Source of the DNA: JAPOXR01 sp964291445
GTDB taxonomy: Bacteria > Pseudomonadota > Alphaproteobacteria > Rhodobacterales > Rhodobacteraceae
Direction of reading: 5' to 3'
Assembly (NCBI GenBank): GCA_964291445.2
Contig: OZ219863.1
Location: forward strand, 851,496-915,495
DNA: 64,000 nt
Part shown: in pieces, positions 21,979 to 30,868 of the stretch
Layout of the letters: the number at the start of each line of letters is the position of its first letter
How positions within the stretch are numbered: the first letter of the stretch is position 1
Position numbers and translations under genes: made by a program
The notes under the pieces: model-generated
Told to the model about the DNA's origin: nothing
The model's database searches: none
Seen by the model: the letters and a program-made list of their open reading frames with translations, nothing else

Positions 21979-22395
21979 ACAACTAGCGGGCAGCTGAGCG
22001 GCAAGAATGGTAAACAAATCGACTGCCGGTAGATTCCCATTGACAAGCAAATGGATCAGGTCCGCACTCAAATTATATGGGTAACTGAATAGGTAACAAC
22101 ACAGATTTGGCCACACTGATCACGACCGCGAACCAAGAGCGATCGAGTACATTTACGAACACGAAAACACTGGGTTGGCTCTGCCAGAGCTACCACCCAA
22201 GAGGGCGTCAGCGAGCCAAATTCCGGGTGGTTATCGAAGGTTGGATAAAGACGTGTTCGGACGTTCAATCTGCAGACCGGACAGGACTTCTGTCCTCATG
22301 GGCAAGGTCATGCGTTGATCTGGGTCTGGGAAGTCGTTGTGGATCTTCCTGCCGTTTCTCGAACCTGGCCCGCCTGATCGTGAGGCGGAGGACTC
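21979..22395. other. Intergenic region between porin 1 leader and fdhA-like gene
   Basis: Apart from the direct-repeat site at 22079-22097 and a neighbouring ACAGATTTGGCC motif, nothing is recognised in about 420 bp. Short frames on both strands have no family features. Confidence 0.5.
22079..22097 (-). promoter_or_regulatory. Direct-repeat operator of porin 1
   Basis: In gene orientation the site reads GTTACCTATTCAGTTACCC: two GTTACC hexamers with a 12-bp period. The centre is about 250 bp before the start codon. Equivalent sites occur at the same distance in the other three porins. Direct repeats of this kind suit OmpR/PhoB-type response regulators. Confidence 0.6.
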
Positions 22396-25158
22396 CTAAT
22401 TGGCAGGCTCAACCCTGACGGCCGAAAACTTGAACTCCGGGATCTTTCCGTAGGGATCCACGACCGGATTGGTCAGCACATTGGCCGCTGCTTCGACGAA
22501 GGCAAATGGCATGAACACGGTATCTTCGGCGACATTCCGGTCTGCCCTCGTCGGCACCGATATGGTGCCGCGTCGGGTAAGCAACTTGACCGGCTCACCG
22601 GGTGACACCAGCAATCTTGCCAGAGTTCTCGGATGCAGGGAACAGACTGCATCAGGCTCGACTGCGTCCAGTACGGTGGAGCGCCTGGTCATCGAACCTG
22701 TATGCCAGTGTTCGAGTTGGCGACCAGTAATCAGGATCATTGGGTATTGGTCATCCGGTGTCTCGGCTGGTGCAATGATGTTGGCCGGGGTGAACCGGCC
22801 TCGACCACCCTCTCGCGGAAATCCGTCCCCGAAGACGATGGGCTGACCAGGATCGTCCGGTGAATTGCTCGGATAGATGACCGAATGTTCCGCCTCGAGA
22901 CGTTCCCAGGTGATGTTCTGAAGTGACTGCATCGTCAGCTTCATCTCGGCAAAAACCTCGGAGGGATGTGTGTAGATCCAGGGAAGTCCGAGTTTCCTGG
23001 CGATAGCGGTTGTGATCCACCAATCCTCGCGGGCATCAGGGGGCGGCGGTGCGGCCGGTCTTCCCATCTGAACCTGTCGGTTCGTGTTGGTGACCGTCCC
23101 GGTCTTTTCGGCGAAGGCGGATGCCGGGAGAATGACATCAGCGTAACTCGCAGTTTCGGTCAGGAAGATGTCCTGCACTACCAGATGTTCCAGTCTCCCC
23201 AACGCTTCCCGGGCATGGACAACATCCGGGTCCGACATCGCCGGATTCTCGCCCAGGATATACATCCCGTGGATCGATCCGGTATGAATGGCGTCAATGA
23301 TCTCGGTCACGGTGAGCCCCGGCTCCTCAGGCAGTTCTCCAGATTCCCAAACACGTGAAAAATCTGAGCGGATCCCGCTGTTTCTTACGTCCTGGTAGTC
23401 TGGCAAGTACATGGGGATCAGGCCGGCATCTGAAGCGCCTTGGACGTTGTTCTGACCTCGCAGCGGGTGCAATCCGGTTCCGGGCCGACCGACATGGCCG
23501 CACATCAGCGCAAGGGAAATCAGGCACCGAGAATTGTCTGTTCCGTGGATGTGTTGCGAGACGCCCATTCCCCAGAAGATCATCCCTGCCCTGGAAGTGG
23601 CAAATTCCCGGGCCACGGTCCTGAGCGTGTCGGCATCAATGCCGCAAATCCCGGCCATCTCTTCAGGCGAGAATTCAGCCAGATGTTGTCTTTCGGCTTC
23701 CCAGTTTTCGGTGAATCCCTCGATATATTGCCGATCATAGAGCTGTTCCTCGACGATGACATGCATGATCGCATTCAGCATTGACACGTCAGTTCCAGGC
23801 CGAAATTTCAGCATGTGGGTGGCATGTCTTGACAGCTCGCTGCCGCGGGGATCCATGACCATCAGTTTTCCGCCGCGTTTCGCAAACTGCTTGAAGAATG
23901 TTGCGGCAACTGGATGGTTTTCGACCGGGTTCGCGCCAATAACAATTGCCGCATCAGCATTCTCGATTTCATTGAAGGTGGCGGTAACTGCACCCGAGCC
24001 AATGTTCTCCATGAGCGCCGCAACCGACGAGGCATGGCAAAGCCTCGTGCAGTGGTCGACATTGTTGTGGCCAAATCCCTGACGGATCAATTTCTGAAAG
24101 AGGTACGCTTCCTCATTCGTACACTTGGCCGAGCCAAATCCGGCCACCGACCGGCCGCCGTGCTGTTCCCGCAGTGATTTCAGACCGGATGCGGCCACTT
24201 CAAGCGCTTCGTCCCAACTGGCCTCCCGGAAATGCGTCCATGGATTTGCTGGATCGATATCAAGTGTCTTCGGCGGCGCATTGTCTCGACGTATCATCGG
24301 CCTGGTCAGCCGATGCGGATGGTAGACATAGTCAAATCCAAATCGTCCCTTGACGCAAAGCCGCTTCCGGTTGGCGGGGCCGTCGGCACCGTCAACATAC
24401 TGGATGCGGCCGTCCCCGATTTTCATGTTCACCTGACAGCCGACCCCACAGAACGGGCAGACACTCCTTACCTCCTCCTCATGGTCAGCGCTGTCGCCCC
24501 GCTCCCAATCATCAAGCACTGTTGCCGGCATCAATGCGCCCGTTGGACAGGCTTGGACACACTCCCCACATGCAACGCAGGTTGACCGGCCCATGGGATC
24601 AGCGAAATCGAACACAATTCGGGAATCATGGCCGCGGCCGGCCATTCCTATAACATCATTCACCTGGACCTCTCGGCAGGCCCGCACGCACAATCCGCAA
24701 TGGATGCATGAATCGAGATTGACCCGCATGGCCGGGTGCGATCCATCGAGTTCCGGAACCCGAACCTGTTCAATCTTCGGGAAACGCTGGCGCACGGCAC
24801 CTGCCTTGCTTGCGGTCTTCAGCAGATGCGAAGATCGGTCATGGGACAGGTCCTGGTCAGGCTGGTCCGAGAGCAGAAGTTCAATCACCATCTGGCGGGC
24901 GCGTTTGGCCCTGCCTGAGGAGGTCTTTACCGCCATGCCTTCGATGGGTTTGCGGATACAGGATGCCGCAAGCACCCTTTCGCCCTCGATTTCAACCATG
25001 CAGGCCCGGCAGTTGCCATCCGAGCGGTATCCGGGTTCCGGGGAATGACAGAGATGGGGAAGGGTGTTTCCAAGTCGATTTGCCACGTCCCAAATCGATT
25101 CACCGTTCTCGGCTTCGACGTCCTTGCCATCAAGGTTGAATGCGACTCTATCCGACAT
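22396..25158 (-). CDS. Formate dehydrogenase alpha subunit (molybdopterin bis-MGD, iron-sulfur)
   Basis: The 920-aa protein has an N-terminal [2Fe-2S] domain (CHSPEPGYRSDGNCRAC). Two [4Fe-4S] ferredoxin motifs follow (CIHCGLCVRAC near 153 and CVACGECVQACP near 195), then a further cluster motif CPFCGVGCQ. The molybdenum active site is HCTRLCHASSV, where the second Cys-His matches the FdsA/FdhF catalytic pair. The C-terminal MopB-binding domain has GRQLEHWHTGSMTRRS. This is the NAD-linked or cytosolic FdhA layout. No diaphorase subunits or fdhD are adjacent, so its partner must be encoded elsewhere. The start at 25158 is preferred because GGTGGG lies nine bases upstream. Confidence 0.88.
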   Translation of the reverse strand: MSDRVAFNLDGKDVEAENGESIWDVANRLGNTLPHLCHSPEPGYRSDGNCRACMVEIEGERVLAASCIRKPIEGMAVKTSSGRAKRARQMVIELLLSDQPDQDLSHDRSSHLLKTASKAGAVRQRFPKIEQVRVPELDGSHPAMRVNLDSCIHCGLCVRACREVQVNDVIGMAGRGHDSRIVFDFADPMGRSTCVACGECVQACPTGALMPATVLDDWERGDSADHEEEVRSVCPFCGVGCQVNMKIGDGRIQYVDGADGPANRKRLCVKGRFGFDYVYHPHRLTRPMIRRDNAPPKTLDIDPANPWTHFREASWDEALEVAASGLKSLREQHGGRSVAGFGSAKCTNEEAYLFQKLIRQGFGHNNVDHCTRLCHASSVAALMENIGSGAVTATFNEIENADAAIVIGANPVENHPVAATFFKQFAKRGGKLMVMDPRGSELSRHATHMLKFRPGTDVSMLNAIMHVIVEEQLYDRQYIEGFTENWEAERQHLAEFSPEEMAGICGIDADTLRTVAREFATSRAGMIFWGMGVSQHIHGTDNSRCLISLALMCGHVGRPGTGLHPLRGQNNVQGASDAGLIPMYLPDYQDVRNSGIRSDFSRVWESGELPEEPGLTVTEIIDAIHTGSIHGMYILGENPAMSDPDVVHAREALGRLEHLVVQDIFLTETASYADVILPASAFAEKTGTVTNTNRQVQMGRPAAPPPPDAREDWWITTAIARKLGLPWIYTHPSEVFAEMKLTMQSLQNITWERLEAEHSVIYPSNSPDDPGQPIVFGDGFPREGGRGRFTPANIIAPAETPDDQYPMILITGRQLEHWHTGSMTRRSTVLDAVEPDAVCSLHPRTLARLLVSPGEPVKLLTRRGTISVPTRADRNVAEDTVFMPFAFVEAAANVLTNPVVDPYGKIPEFKFSAVRVEPAN

Positions 25159-25496
25159 GATGGTCATCCCACCGGCCTGCCTTCTCAAATTCAGCCACGT
25201 CAACTACCCCTTTTCTCGACAGAATGTAATGTCAATCCTGCGAAGGCGCCTGTCGCCGCAAATCCGACCAAGCCGAGATGTCCTTGCGATCAACCACCAG
25301 TTCGGCGCCAAGCAGTTTGCCGGGTCGTGATCACGTTCGACGGAAACTGACAGGAAGACAGAATTCCCTCCAGGCAATTCACGTCAACCGCCTCTGGACC
25401 CAGGCGATGTCTTGAGTGTCATTCGCCGAAACTTGCCGACAATTGACGCTCAACCGTCACCGGACCGCCGTCGCGATCAAGACTGTCAATCCTGTT
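25159..25496. other. Intergenic region, no gene seen
   Basis: This is about 340 bp between the formate dehydrogenase start and the porin 2 operator. It should include divergent promoters. No motif or family match was recognised. Confidence 0.5.
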
Positions 25497-25514
25497 GTGT
25501 ACCTGTTCAGTTAC
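25497..25514 (+). promoter_or_regulatory. Direct-repeat operator of porin 2
   Basis: The plus strand reads TGTACCTGTTCAGTTACC, the same 12-bp-period double site as in porins 1, 3 and 4. The centre is about 250 bp before the porin 2 start. The sequence between it and the leader block is not conserved. Confidence 0.6.
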
Positions 25515-25619
25515 CCATGAAATTTGAGAGCGATTTCAGTCCGATTGCTCACCTATGAGAATTGCGTTTTAGCCAACTTGTTCATCGATCTGGTCAATCC
25601 AGTTGCCTGTCAACTGTCC

Positions 25620-25757
25620 TCAAACCACCCCATACGGTTCCTTGAGGCGACTCCATAATACCGCCCCCATCCGCCATTGATTGTCGCATTCGCACGGTGG
25701 GCTCAGGAAGACCATCTCCTCCACCGAAGAGACAACAATTCAAGTGACGAGGATGAA
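25620..25757 (+). promoter_or_regulatory. Conserved porin leader block, porin 2
   Basis: This is the plus-strand copy of the leader shared by the four porins, from CAAACCACCCCATACGG to the GACGAGGATGAA before the ATG. It is nearly identical to the inverted copy at 21839-21978. Confidence 0.6.
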
Positions 25758-27167
25758 ATGAAGAAACTGTTGATTGCATCGACTGCCCTTTCCCTGGCAG
25801 GCGGTGCGGCATTTGCCGAGATGGCGTTTACGCTCAGCGGCGATGCCAAGATGGGCGTGGACTACAACTCAGAGGCAACCGGGGGGAAGTCGAAGCACGA
25901 ATTCAAGCATGAAATCGGCGTCGACTTCACCGGCTCCGGCACCACCGATGCCGGGCTGTCATTCGGTGCATCGGCCGGCTTTGATGTCAGTGACAAGGCG
26001 ATCAATACCGGTACGGTTCATGTGAGTGGCTCCTTCGGTACGCTGACCATCGGTGGCAATGATGCGGCCGACCTGACAGCCGGCGGCACCAACGACGTCG
26101 GGCTGTTCGACATTGGTGTCGACGACAAGGCCGAGGGCCTGAGAGGCGGAACTGCCGCTCAGCTTCGCTATGACAACTCCTTCGGCCAGATCAAGATCGC
26201 CATTTCGGCGGGGACTGAGGATGGTTCGCCCATGAAGATGGGAGATTCAAGTGTGAAAGGCACCTACTTCTACACGGTGCCGGGAGATGTCGACAAAGTA
26301 TCAATAGGAGGTGGCTTCTCAGCATATCATCCCGACGAACGAGCAGATGATTATACTGGGCCGCCAATTGATCGCGGCCTCTACCAAACTAGAGCTCTGC
26401 AACTAGTCAATGCTGGAATAGGTGACGCTACCGTGGCTGTTAACGCTGCAGGTGACGGAATCGTCTTTGACCCGGACGGCGCAGGCCCCGGCACCACATT
26501 TGTAGACTTGCATGGAATTCGGCGTGGACAGACAGGTTCGAACGGTACTCAAGGCGCTGATCTCTCTGATGAAGATAAGGATGGGTTCTATACTGCCGGT
26601 GGAACCGGCGCGGTTACAATTTCTGAAGAAGCCGCCGCCGCATTTGCGGAACTCGAAAAGTTGTATGGTCTTGGTGACGATGGAGCCTTGAATGTTGCTG
26701 CCAATACAATCAGTGACATGCCGAATGCTGACGAGGTTGCATTGATTGAGGGTATGAAGGCAACACCTGACACGCCCGCCGTCAAGTCCGAAACCCAGTA
26801 TGCATTCGGCATGAGCTTCGAGGCTGGTGGTGTCACTATCGGTGTCGGCTATGACAGCAACAAGACCGTCAGCATGGGTGCCGGCTTTACGGCTGGAGAG
26901 ATCTCCACCAACCTGCTCTATGTCAAGACGGATGAAGAGCACGATGACGGGGAAATGACCGGCATCGGCGCCGACATGGCATACTCCATGGGTGCATCCA
27001 CCGTCACTCTGTCCTATGGCCGACGCAAGCCGGAGATGGGTGAGGCAATGGATGCCGTGGGTATGGGCGTGACCCATGATCTCGGCGGCAATGCCACCAT
27101 GAGTGCCGGCTTCGGCAAAGTTGATGAATCGAACAAGGCCAGCATTGGTCTCAGCTTCAAGTTCTGA
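25758..27167 (+). CDS. Outer-membrane porin 2 (Rhodobacter-type)
   Basis: The 469-aa protein has the same signal peptide and first barrel strands as porin 1 (to about residue 153), with KSKHEFKHEIGVDFTGSGTT. The same C-terminal barrel follows from KSETQYAFGMSFEAGG (343) to the terminal SFKF. Residues 154-342 (26217-26783) are unique, and the DNA there looks more A+T-rich than the flanks. It lies in inverted orientation to porin 1, with the formate dehydrogenase gene between them. A general diffusion role is expected from the family. Confidence 0.9.
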   Translation: MKKLLIASTALSLAGGAAFAEMAFTLSGDAKMGVDYNSEATGGKSKHEFKHEIGVDFTGSGTTDAGLSFGASAGFDVSDKAINTGTVHVSGSFGTLTIGGNDAADLTAGGTNDVGLFDIGVDDKAEGLRGGTAAQLRYDNSFGQIKIAISAGTEDGSPMKMGDSSVKGTYFYTVPGDVDKVSIGGGFSAYHPDERADDYTGPPIDRGLYQTRALQLVNAGIGDATVAVNAAGDGIVFDPDGAGPGTTFVDLHGIRRGQTGSNGTQGADLSDEDKDGFYTAGGTGAVTISEEAAAAFAELEKLYGLGDDGALNVAANTISDMPNADEVALIEGMKATPDTPAVKSETQYAFGMSFEAGGVTIGVGYDSNKTVSMGAGFTAGEISTNLLYVKTDEEHDDGEMTGIGADMAYSMGASTVTLSYGRRKPEMGEAMDAVGMGVTHDLGGNATMSAGFGKVDESNKASIGLSFKF

Positions 27168-27189
27168 GCACTTGTTGCATATCAAGCTG

Positions 27190-27219
27190 GAAAGGGAGCG
27201 GCTTGGCCGCTCCCTTTTG
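27190..27219 (+). terminator. Terminator of porin 2
   Basis: AAAGGGAGCGG, loop CTTGG, then CCGCTCCCTTTT form an 11-bp stem followed by a T run. It is the same hairpin as behind porins 1 and 3. Confidence 0.85.
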
Positions 27220-27414
27220 ATTCGGGGGAATGCTGACTGCTCAGTCCGGGTGATCTGGCGATATCCACAACCTCGGCCTCGGGCCAGCTCGGCCAACCAT
27301 GATGTGTCATTTTGAGTGCGCATTCGGGCAATTGGATGGTCGTTGATTATTGGGTCGCGTCAGCAGTAATGACTTACTGGAACCAGTGGGCGAATCTCGA
27401 AAGTGCGGACGGTT

Positions 27415-28377
27415 ATGAGCGAACATGGATACGAAACCGGGCGGCTTGATTTGCCGTTTGTCGGGATCTGCACATTCGGGAAATATCCCTATGTTTCTGA
27501 CTGGAACAATATCGAGGCCGACGTTGCCATTCTGGGGGCGCCCTTCGATTTTGGCTGCCAATGGCGTTCCGGGGCACGGTTCGGGCCAAGGGCCTTGAGA
27601 GAGGCATCAACACTCTTCGCATTCGGCCATGCTGGCGCATATGATCACGAGGATGACATCGTCTATCTTCCGCCGGACCAGACGCGCATTGTTGACATCG
27701 GTGATGCCGACATCGTGCATACCGACACGACTTCCAGCCATGCCAATATTGAACTTGCTGTCCGCAATCTTCTTTCGCAGGGGGCGCTGCCGGTAGTGAT
27801 CGGCGGCGATCACTCGGTCAACATCCCGTGCATAAACGCATTTTCCGACGGCGAGCCAATGCACCTCGTCCAGATTGATGCGCATCTGGATTTTGTCGAC
27901 GAGCGTCATGGTGTCCGATTTGGCCACGGCAATCCGATGCGTCGGGCCGCCGAGAAGGACTACATTACCGGCCTGACGCAGATCGGCATCCGAAACGTTT
28001 CATCCACCTCAAAGGAGGGGTATGATGATGCGCGGCGCATGGGTTCCGACATCCTGTCGGTCCGGCAATGTCGCCGACTGGGAACCGATGGCGTTCTCGA
28101 CCGAGTTCCTGCGGGCAGAAATTACTATGTGACGATCGATATTGATGCCTTCGATCCCTCTATTGCGCCTGGAACCGGGACGCCCAGCCATGGAGGCTTC
28201 CTCTATTATGAAATCCTGGAGATCCTCGACGGACTGGCGCGACGCGGTTCAATCAAGGGTATGGACCTTGTTGAAGTGGCGCCGGATTATGATCGAAGCG
28301 GAACCACGGCCATCCTGGCTGCGCAGCTGCTGATGAATTTGATCGGGCGGATTCTTCACTACCGGGGTGAGAATTGA
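27415..28377 (+). CDS. Ureohydrolase (agmatinase/arginase family)
   Basis: The 320-aa protein has the three manganese motifs of the family: GGDHSVNIP (about 124), QIDAHLDFVDE (about 150) and TIDIDAFDPSIAPGTGTPS (about 240). It also has the early motif GAPFDFGCQWRSGARFGPRAL. The enzyme hydrolyses a guanidino group to release urea; agmatine is the commonest substrate in bacteria. Related enzymes on guanidinobutyrate or other guanidines cannot be excluded. The ATG at 27415 is preferred over an upstream GTG in frame at 27403 because GGACGG precedes it. No neighbouring polyamine genes are seen. Confidence 0.85.
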   Translation: MSEHGYETGRLDLPFVGICTFGKYPYVSDWNNIEADVAILGAPFDFGCQWRSGARFGPRALREASTLFAFGHAGAYDHEDDIVYLPPDQTRIVDIGDADIVHTDTTSSHANIELAVRNLLSQGALPVVIGGDHSVNIPCINAFSDGEPMHLVQIDAHLDFVDERHGVRFGHGNPMRRAAEKDYITGLTQIGIRNVSSTSKEGYDDARRMGSDILSVRQCRRLGTDGVLDRVPAGRNYYVTIDIDAFDPSIAPGTGTPSHGGFLYYEILEILDGLARRGSIKGMDLVEVAPDYDRSGTTAILAAQLLMNLIGRILHYRGEN

Positions 28378-28687
28378 GGTGTCGGATCGGTCGCTCCACG
28401 GCCCAGTTTGACTTTCCGGGTTCCACACCCAAGAGGTTCGGCAGTTGCAGGAATTGCATCCCTGTCGAACAGCGTAGCGGGTGACGCTTCAGAAGAACCC
28501 GCACGGTGTTGCTTGTAAATCGACGGACGGCGGGATCCAGGGGCATGCCAGAAATTCCCAGTTCCGGCCAATGGCAATGCGGCTTGGGAAGCAACCAAGA
28601 TACGCACGGTGTACCAAACCGACACGCTGGCGATGAACCGGCAGGAGGCAACCTGCCGGTGCGGAACAGTAGCCAACCGGTGGTCAA
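28378..28687. other. Gap with no recognised gene
   Basis: This is 310 bp between two convergent genes. The frames present have no family features, and no clear terminator hairpin stands out. Confidence 0.45.
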
Positions 28688-29599
28688 TTACGTCCGTTCA
28701 GGATGGTCAGCCTCCAGGAAGCCGGTGACTGCGTTCAGGAAGCCGTCGGGATTTTCTTCCATCATGAAGTGCCCGCAATCGGTGACCGGCTCGCCACTCA
28801 ATTCTCTGCACCATGATTTCCAGATGCCCAGCGGATTGCCCGTCTTGGCTGGAAACCCCACCTCGCTCCAGACGAACCTGACCGGTGCTTCGATCCTGTT
28901 GCCATTGGCAATGTCGTGTTCGTCAATTCTGCGGTCCGTGGTAGCCCCTGCTCGATAATCCGCGCACATGGCGGCGACCCTATCCGGATCCTGCATCTGG
29001 GCAGTATAGGACTTCAGCGCTGCCAGCGAGAAACGGTCGAGTGTTCCTGACCCGGTCCAGCTGGCCAGTGTCTGCCTGACGAAGAACTCAGGATCTGCAG
29101 CAATCAGTTTTTCTGGCAGCGGATGCGGCTGGGCCAAAAACGTCCAGTGATAGCCGTTGAAGGCCAGTTCGGCATCCCATCTCCGCCAGAATTCGGCCGT
29201 CGGGACCACCTCGACAACTGCCAGCCGTTCGACCCTTGAAGGATGATCAATGGCCATCCGGTATGCCACCCTGGCACCGCGGTCGTGGCCGATGATCCTG
29301 GCTTTGTGAATCCCGAGCCTGTCCATGAGGCCAACGATGTCCCGCGCCATGTTCCGCTTGGAATATGCGGTATGCTCGGCGTCATCAGGAGGCATGGAGG
29401 AATCGCCATAGCCCCGGAGATCGGGAACAATGCACTGGAAGCTGCCGGCAAGCCGCGGAGCAATCCCGGCCCAGCACATGTGGTTTTGCGGAAAGCCGTG
29501 CAGGAGAATGAGATCTGGCCCACTGCCTCCGACATGGAATGAAATCTCAGCTCCGTTGGCCGTGACCTGATCGCGTTTGAATCCAGGAATGGTCGACAT
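28688..29599 (-). CDS. Alpha/beta hydrolase, fluoroacetate/haloacetate-dehalogenase-like
   Basis: The 303-aa protein has the alpha/beta-hydrolase nucleophile elbow GHDRGARVAYRM (Asp nucleophile, about 111). The oxyanion region is LLHGFPQNHMCW, with DLRGYGDSS, and there is a Trp/His-rich cap segment GYHWTFLAQPHPLPEKLI. The catalytic His lies in DCGHFMMEE near the C-terminus. An Asp nucleophile followed by Arg and this cap are typical of haloacetate dehalogenases, which can share the fold with epoxide hydrolases. The ATG at 29599 is chosen because GGAGGAG lies eight bases upstream; the frame is open further up without such a site. No transport or regulatory partner is adjacent. Confidence 0.8.
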   Translation of the reverse strand: MSTIPGFKRDQVTANGAEISFHVGGSGPDLILLHGFPQNHMCWAGIAPRLAGSFQCIVPDLRGYGDSSMPPDDAEHTAYSKRNMARDIVGLMDRLGIHKARIIGHDRGARVAYRMAIDHPSRVERLAVVEVVPTAEFWRRWDAELAFNGYHWTFLAQPHPLPEKLIAADPEFFVRQTLASWTGSGTLDRFSLAALKSYTAQMQDPDRVAAMCADYRAGATTDRRIDEHDIANGNRIEAPVRFVWSEVGFPAKTGNPLGIWKSWCRELSGEPVTDCGHFMMEENPDGFLNAVTGFLEADHPERT

Positions 29600-29938
29600 C
29601 CGGACATCTCCTCCGTGAGTGTTGAATTCGGGCCCGACGACGACCCCGGATTTCAGGTCGGGCAAGGACCCTCACCCGTGGATTGCATGGCACTGCAACT
29701 GCGTGGGCCGCTGCCGCCACAACTGCCAGCGGCGCAGGCAGACAGCATCCCGTTCCGTCCATCTCACCTGCCGGATAATGGCATAGGCTGCCAGGCTCTT
29801 CGATGGAATATTCGCCGGATATCCGCAGCGGGTTGGTCAGTGATTGTTGTCGTGTTATTGCTGAGAGCATGGAGCGTTGCGGCGCTACAGGGTGCAGAGT
29901 CTTGAATTGTCCGGCGACAATGTGGCCGGTCGAATTGA
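29600..29938. other. Gap with no recognised gene
   Basis: This is 339 bp between truB and the hydrolase, both on the minus strand. It should hold the hydrolase promoter and the truB terminator. Neither is clear. Confidence 0.45.
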
Positions 29939-30868
29939 TCACAATTGCTGACCGCAGGTCTCGGCAAATACGCGTCGGGGCTGAAATCTTCCATCGCTAT
30001 CCTCACCCATCGCGACTGCCTTGCCCTGGCAGGCAACCCACGCTCTTTCACTCGGGTCCTCACTGCCCGTCGTCAGAGGCGTCGCGATCTTGCCGCCGTT
30101 GCGGATGGTTGCTGCCTCGTCTGGGGTACAATCGATCCTCGGGAGCATTCCGAGCCCGAACTCCAGCGGGTGCAGTCGTCGCAGGCGTTCTTCATGCTGC
30201 ATCAATTTGAGGTCTTCCAGGCTCAGGCTTTCACTGGCGATGAAGGGACCGGTTGAGGTCCGCCTCAACCAGGCGACATGCGCCTTGCAGCCGAGCGCCT
30301 CCCCGAGGTCGCGGGCGATTGACCGGACATATCCGCCCTTTCCGCATTCCATCTCGAATTCGGCCAGGTGCCGGTCGGTCCTTGCGAGAAGTTCAAGCCG
30401 ATGCACGGCAAGCGGGCGTTCGGCCAGTGGCAGCAATTCGCCGGCGGCCGCCAGGGAACTGGCCCGCTTGCCGGCAATCTTAACCGCCGAGTAGTCTGGC
30501 GGTCGCTGCATGATCTGGCCGCGAAACCGGTCCAGAGTTGCCTCAATCTCCTCGGTTTCGGGCCGAAGGTCTGTCTCGTCAACAATCTCCCCCGCCGCAT
30601 CATCGGTGGTAGTCGCCTGTCCGAACCTCACCATGAAGCGGTAGGTCTTGGAGGCACCCATGACGGCCGGTATCGCCTTGGTTGCCTCTCCGAGTGCTAC
30701 CGCCAGAACGCCTGTAGCCGGTCGGTCGAGCGTGCCGGCGTGTCCCGCCTTCCGGGCCTGGAGCAGTCTCCTGACTACGTTCACGACATCGGCCGACCCG
30801 ACTCCTGGACCCTTGTTTATGCCCAGCCAGCCATTGACCGGCAGGCCCTCCGGCCTTCGTCTGGCCAT
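29939..30868 (-). CDS. truB: tRNA pseudouridine-55 synthase
   Basis: The 309-aa protein has the TruB catalytic motif in GHAGTLDRPATGVLAVALGEA (catalytic Asp about 48). It also has KTYRFMVRFGQATTTDDAAG, RPPDYSAVKIAGKRA and GGYVRSIARDLGEALG, plus a C-terminal PUA-like tail. It isomerises U55 in the tRNA T loop. The motif is usually TLDPLATG or TLDPAATG in relatives; here Pro is replaced by Arg and the next residue by Pro. It abuts rbfA with no spacing, as in the usual infB-rbfA-truB operon, but rpsO and pnp do not follow. Confidence 0.95.
   Translation of the reverse strand: MARRRPEGLPVNGWLGINKGPGVGSADVVNVVRRLLQARKAGHAGTLDRPATGVLAVALGEATKAIPAVMGASKTYRFMVRFGQATTTDDAAGEIVDETDLRPETEEIEATLDRFRGQIMQRPPDYSAVKIAGKRASSLAAAGELLPLAERPLAVHRLELLARTDRHLAEFEMECGKGGYVRSIARDLGEALGCKAHVAWLRRTSTGPFIASESLSLEDLKLMQHEERLRRLHPLEFGLGMLPRIDCTPDEAATIRNGGKIATPLTTGSEDPSERAWVACQGKAVAMGEDSDGRFQPRRVFAETCGQQL

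Noticed and set aside
25620..25757. A sigma-70 promoter at TTGAGG and CATAAT in the porin leader
   Set aside because: The two hexamers are only about 7 bp apart, so they cannot act together. No better pair was found.
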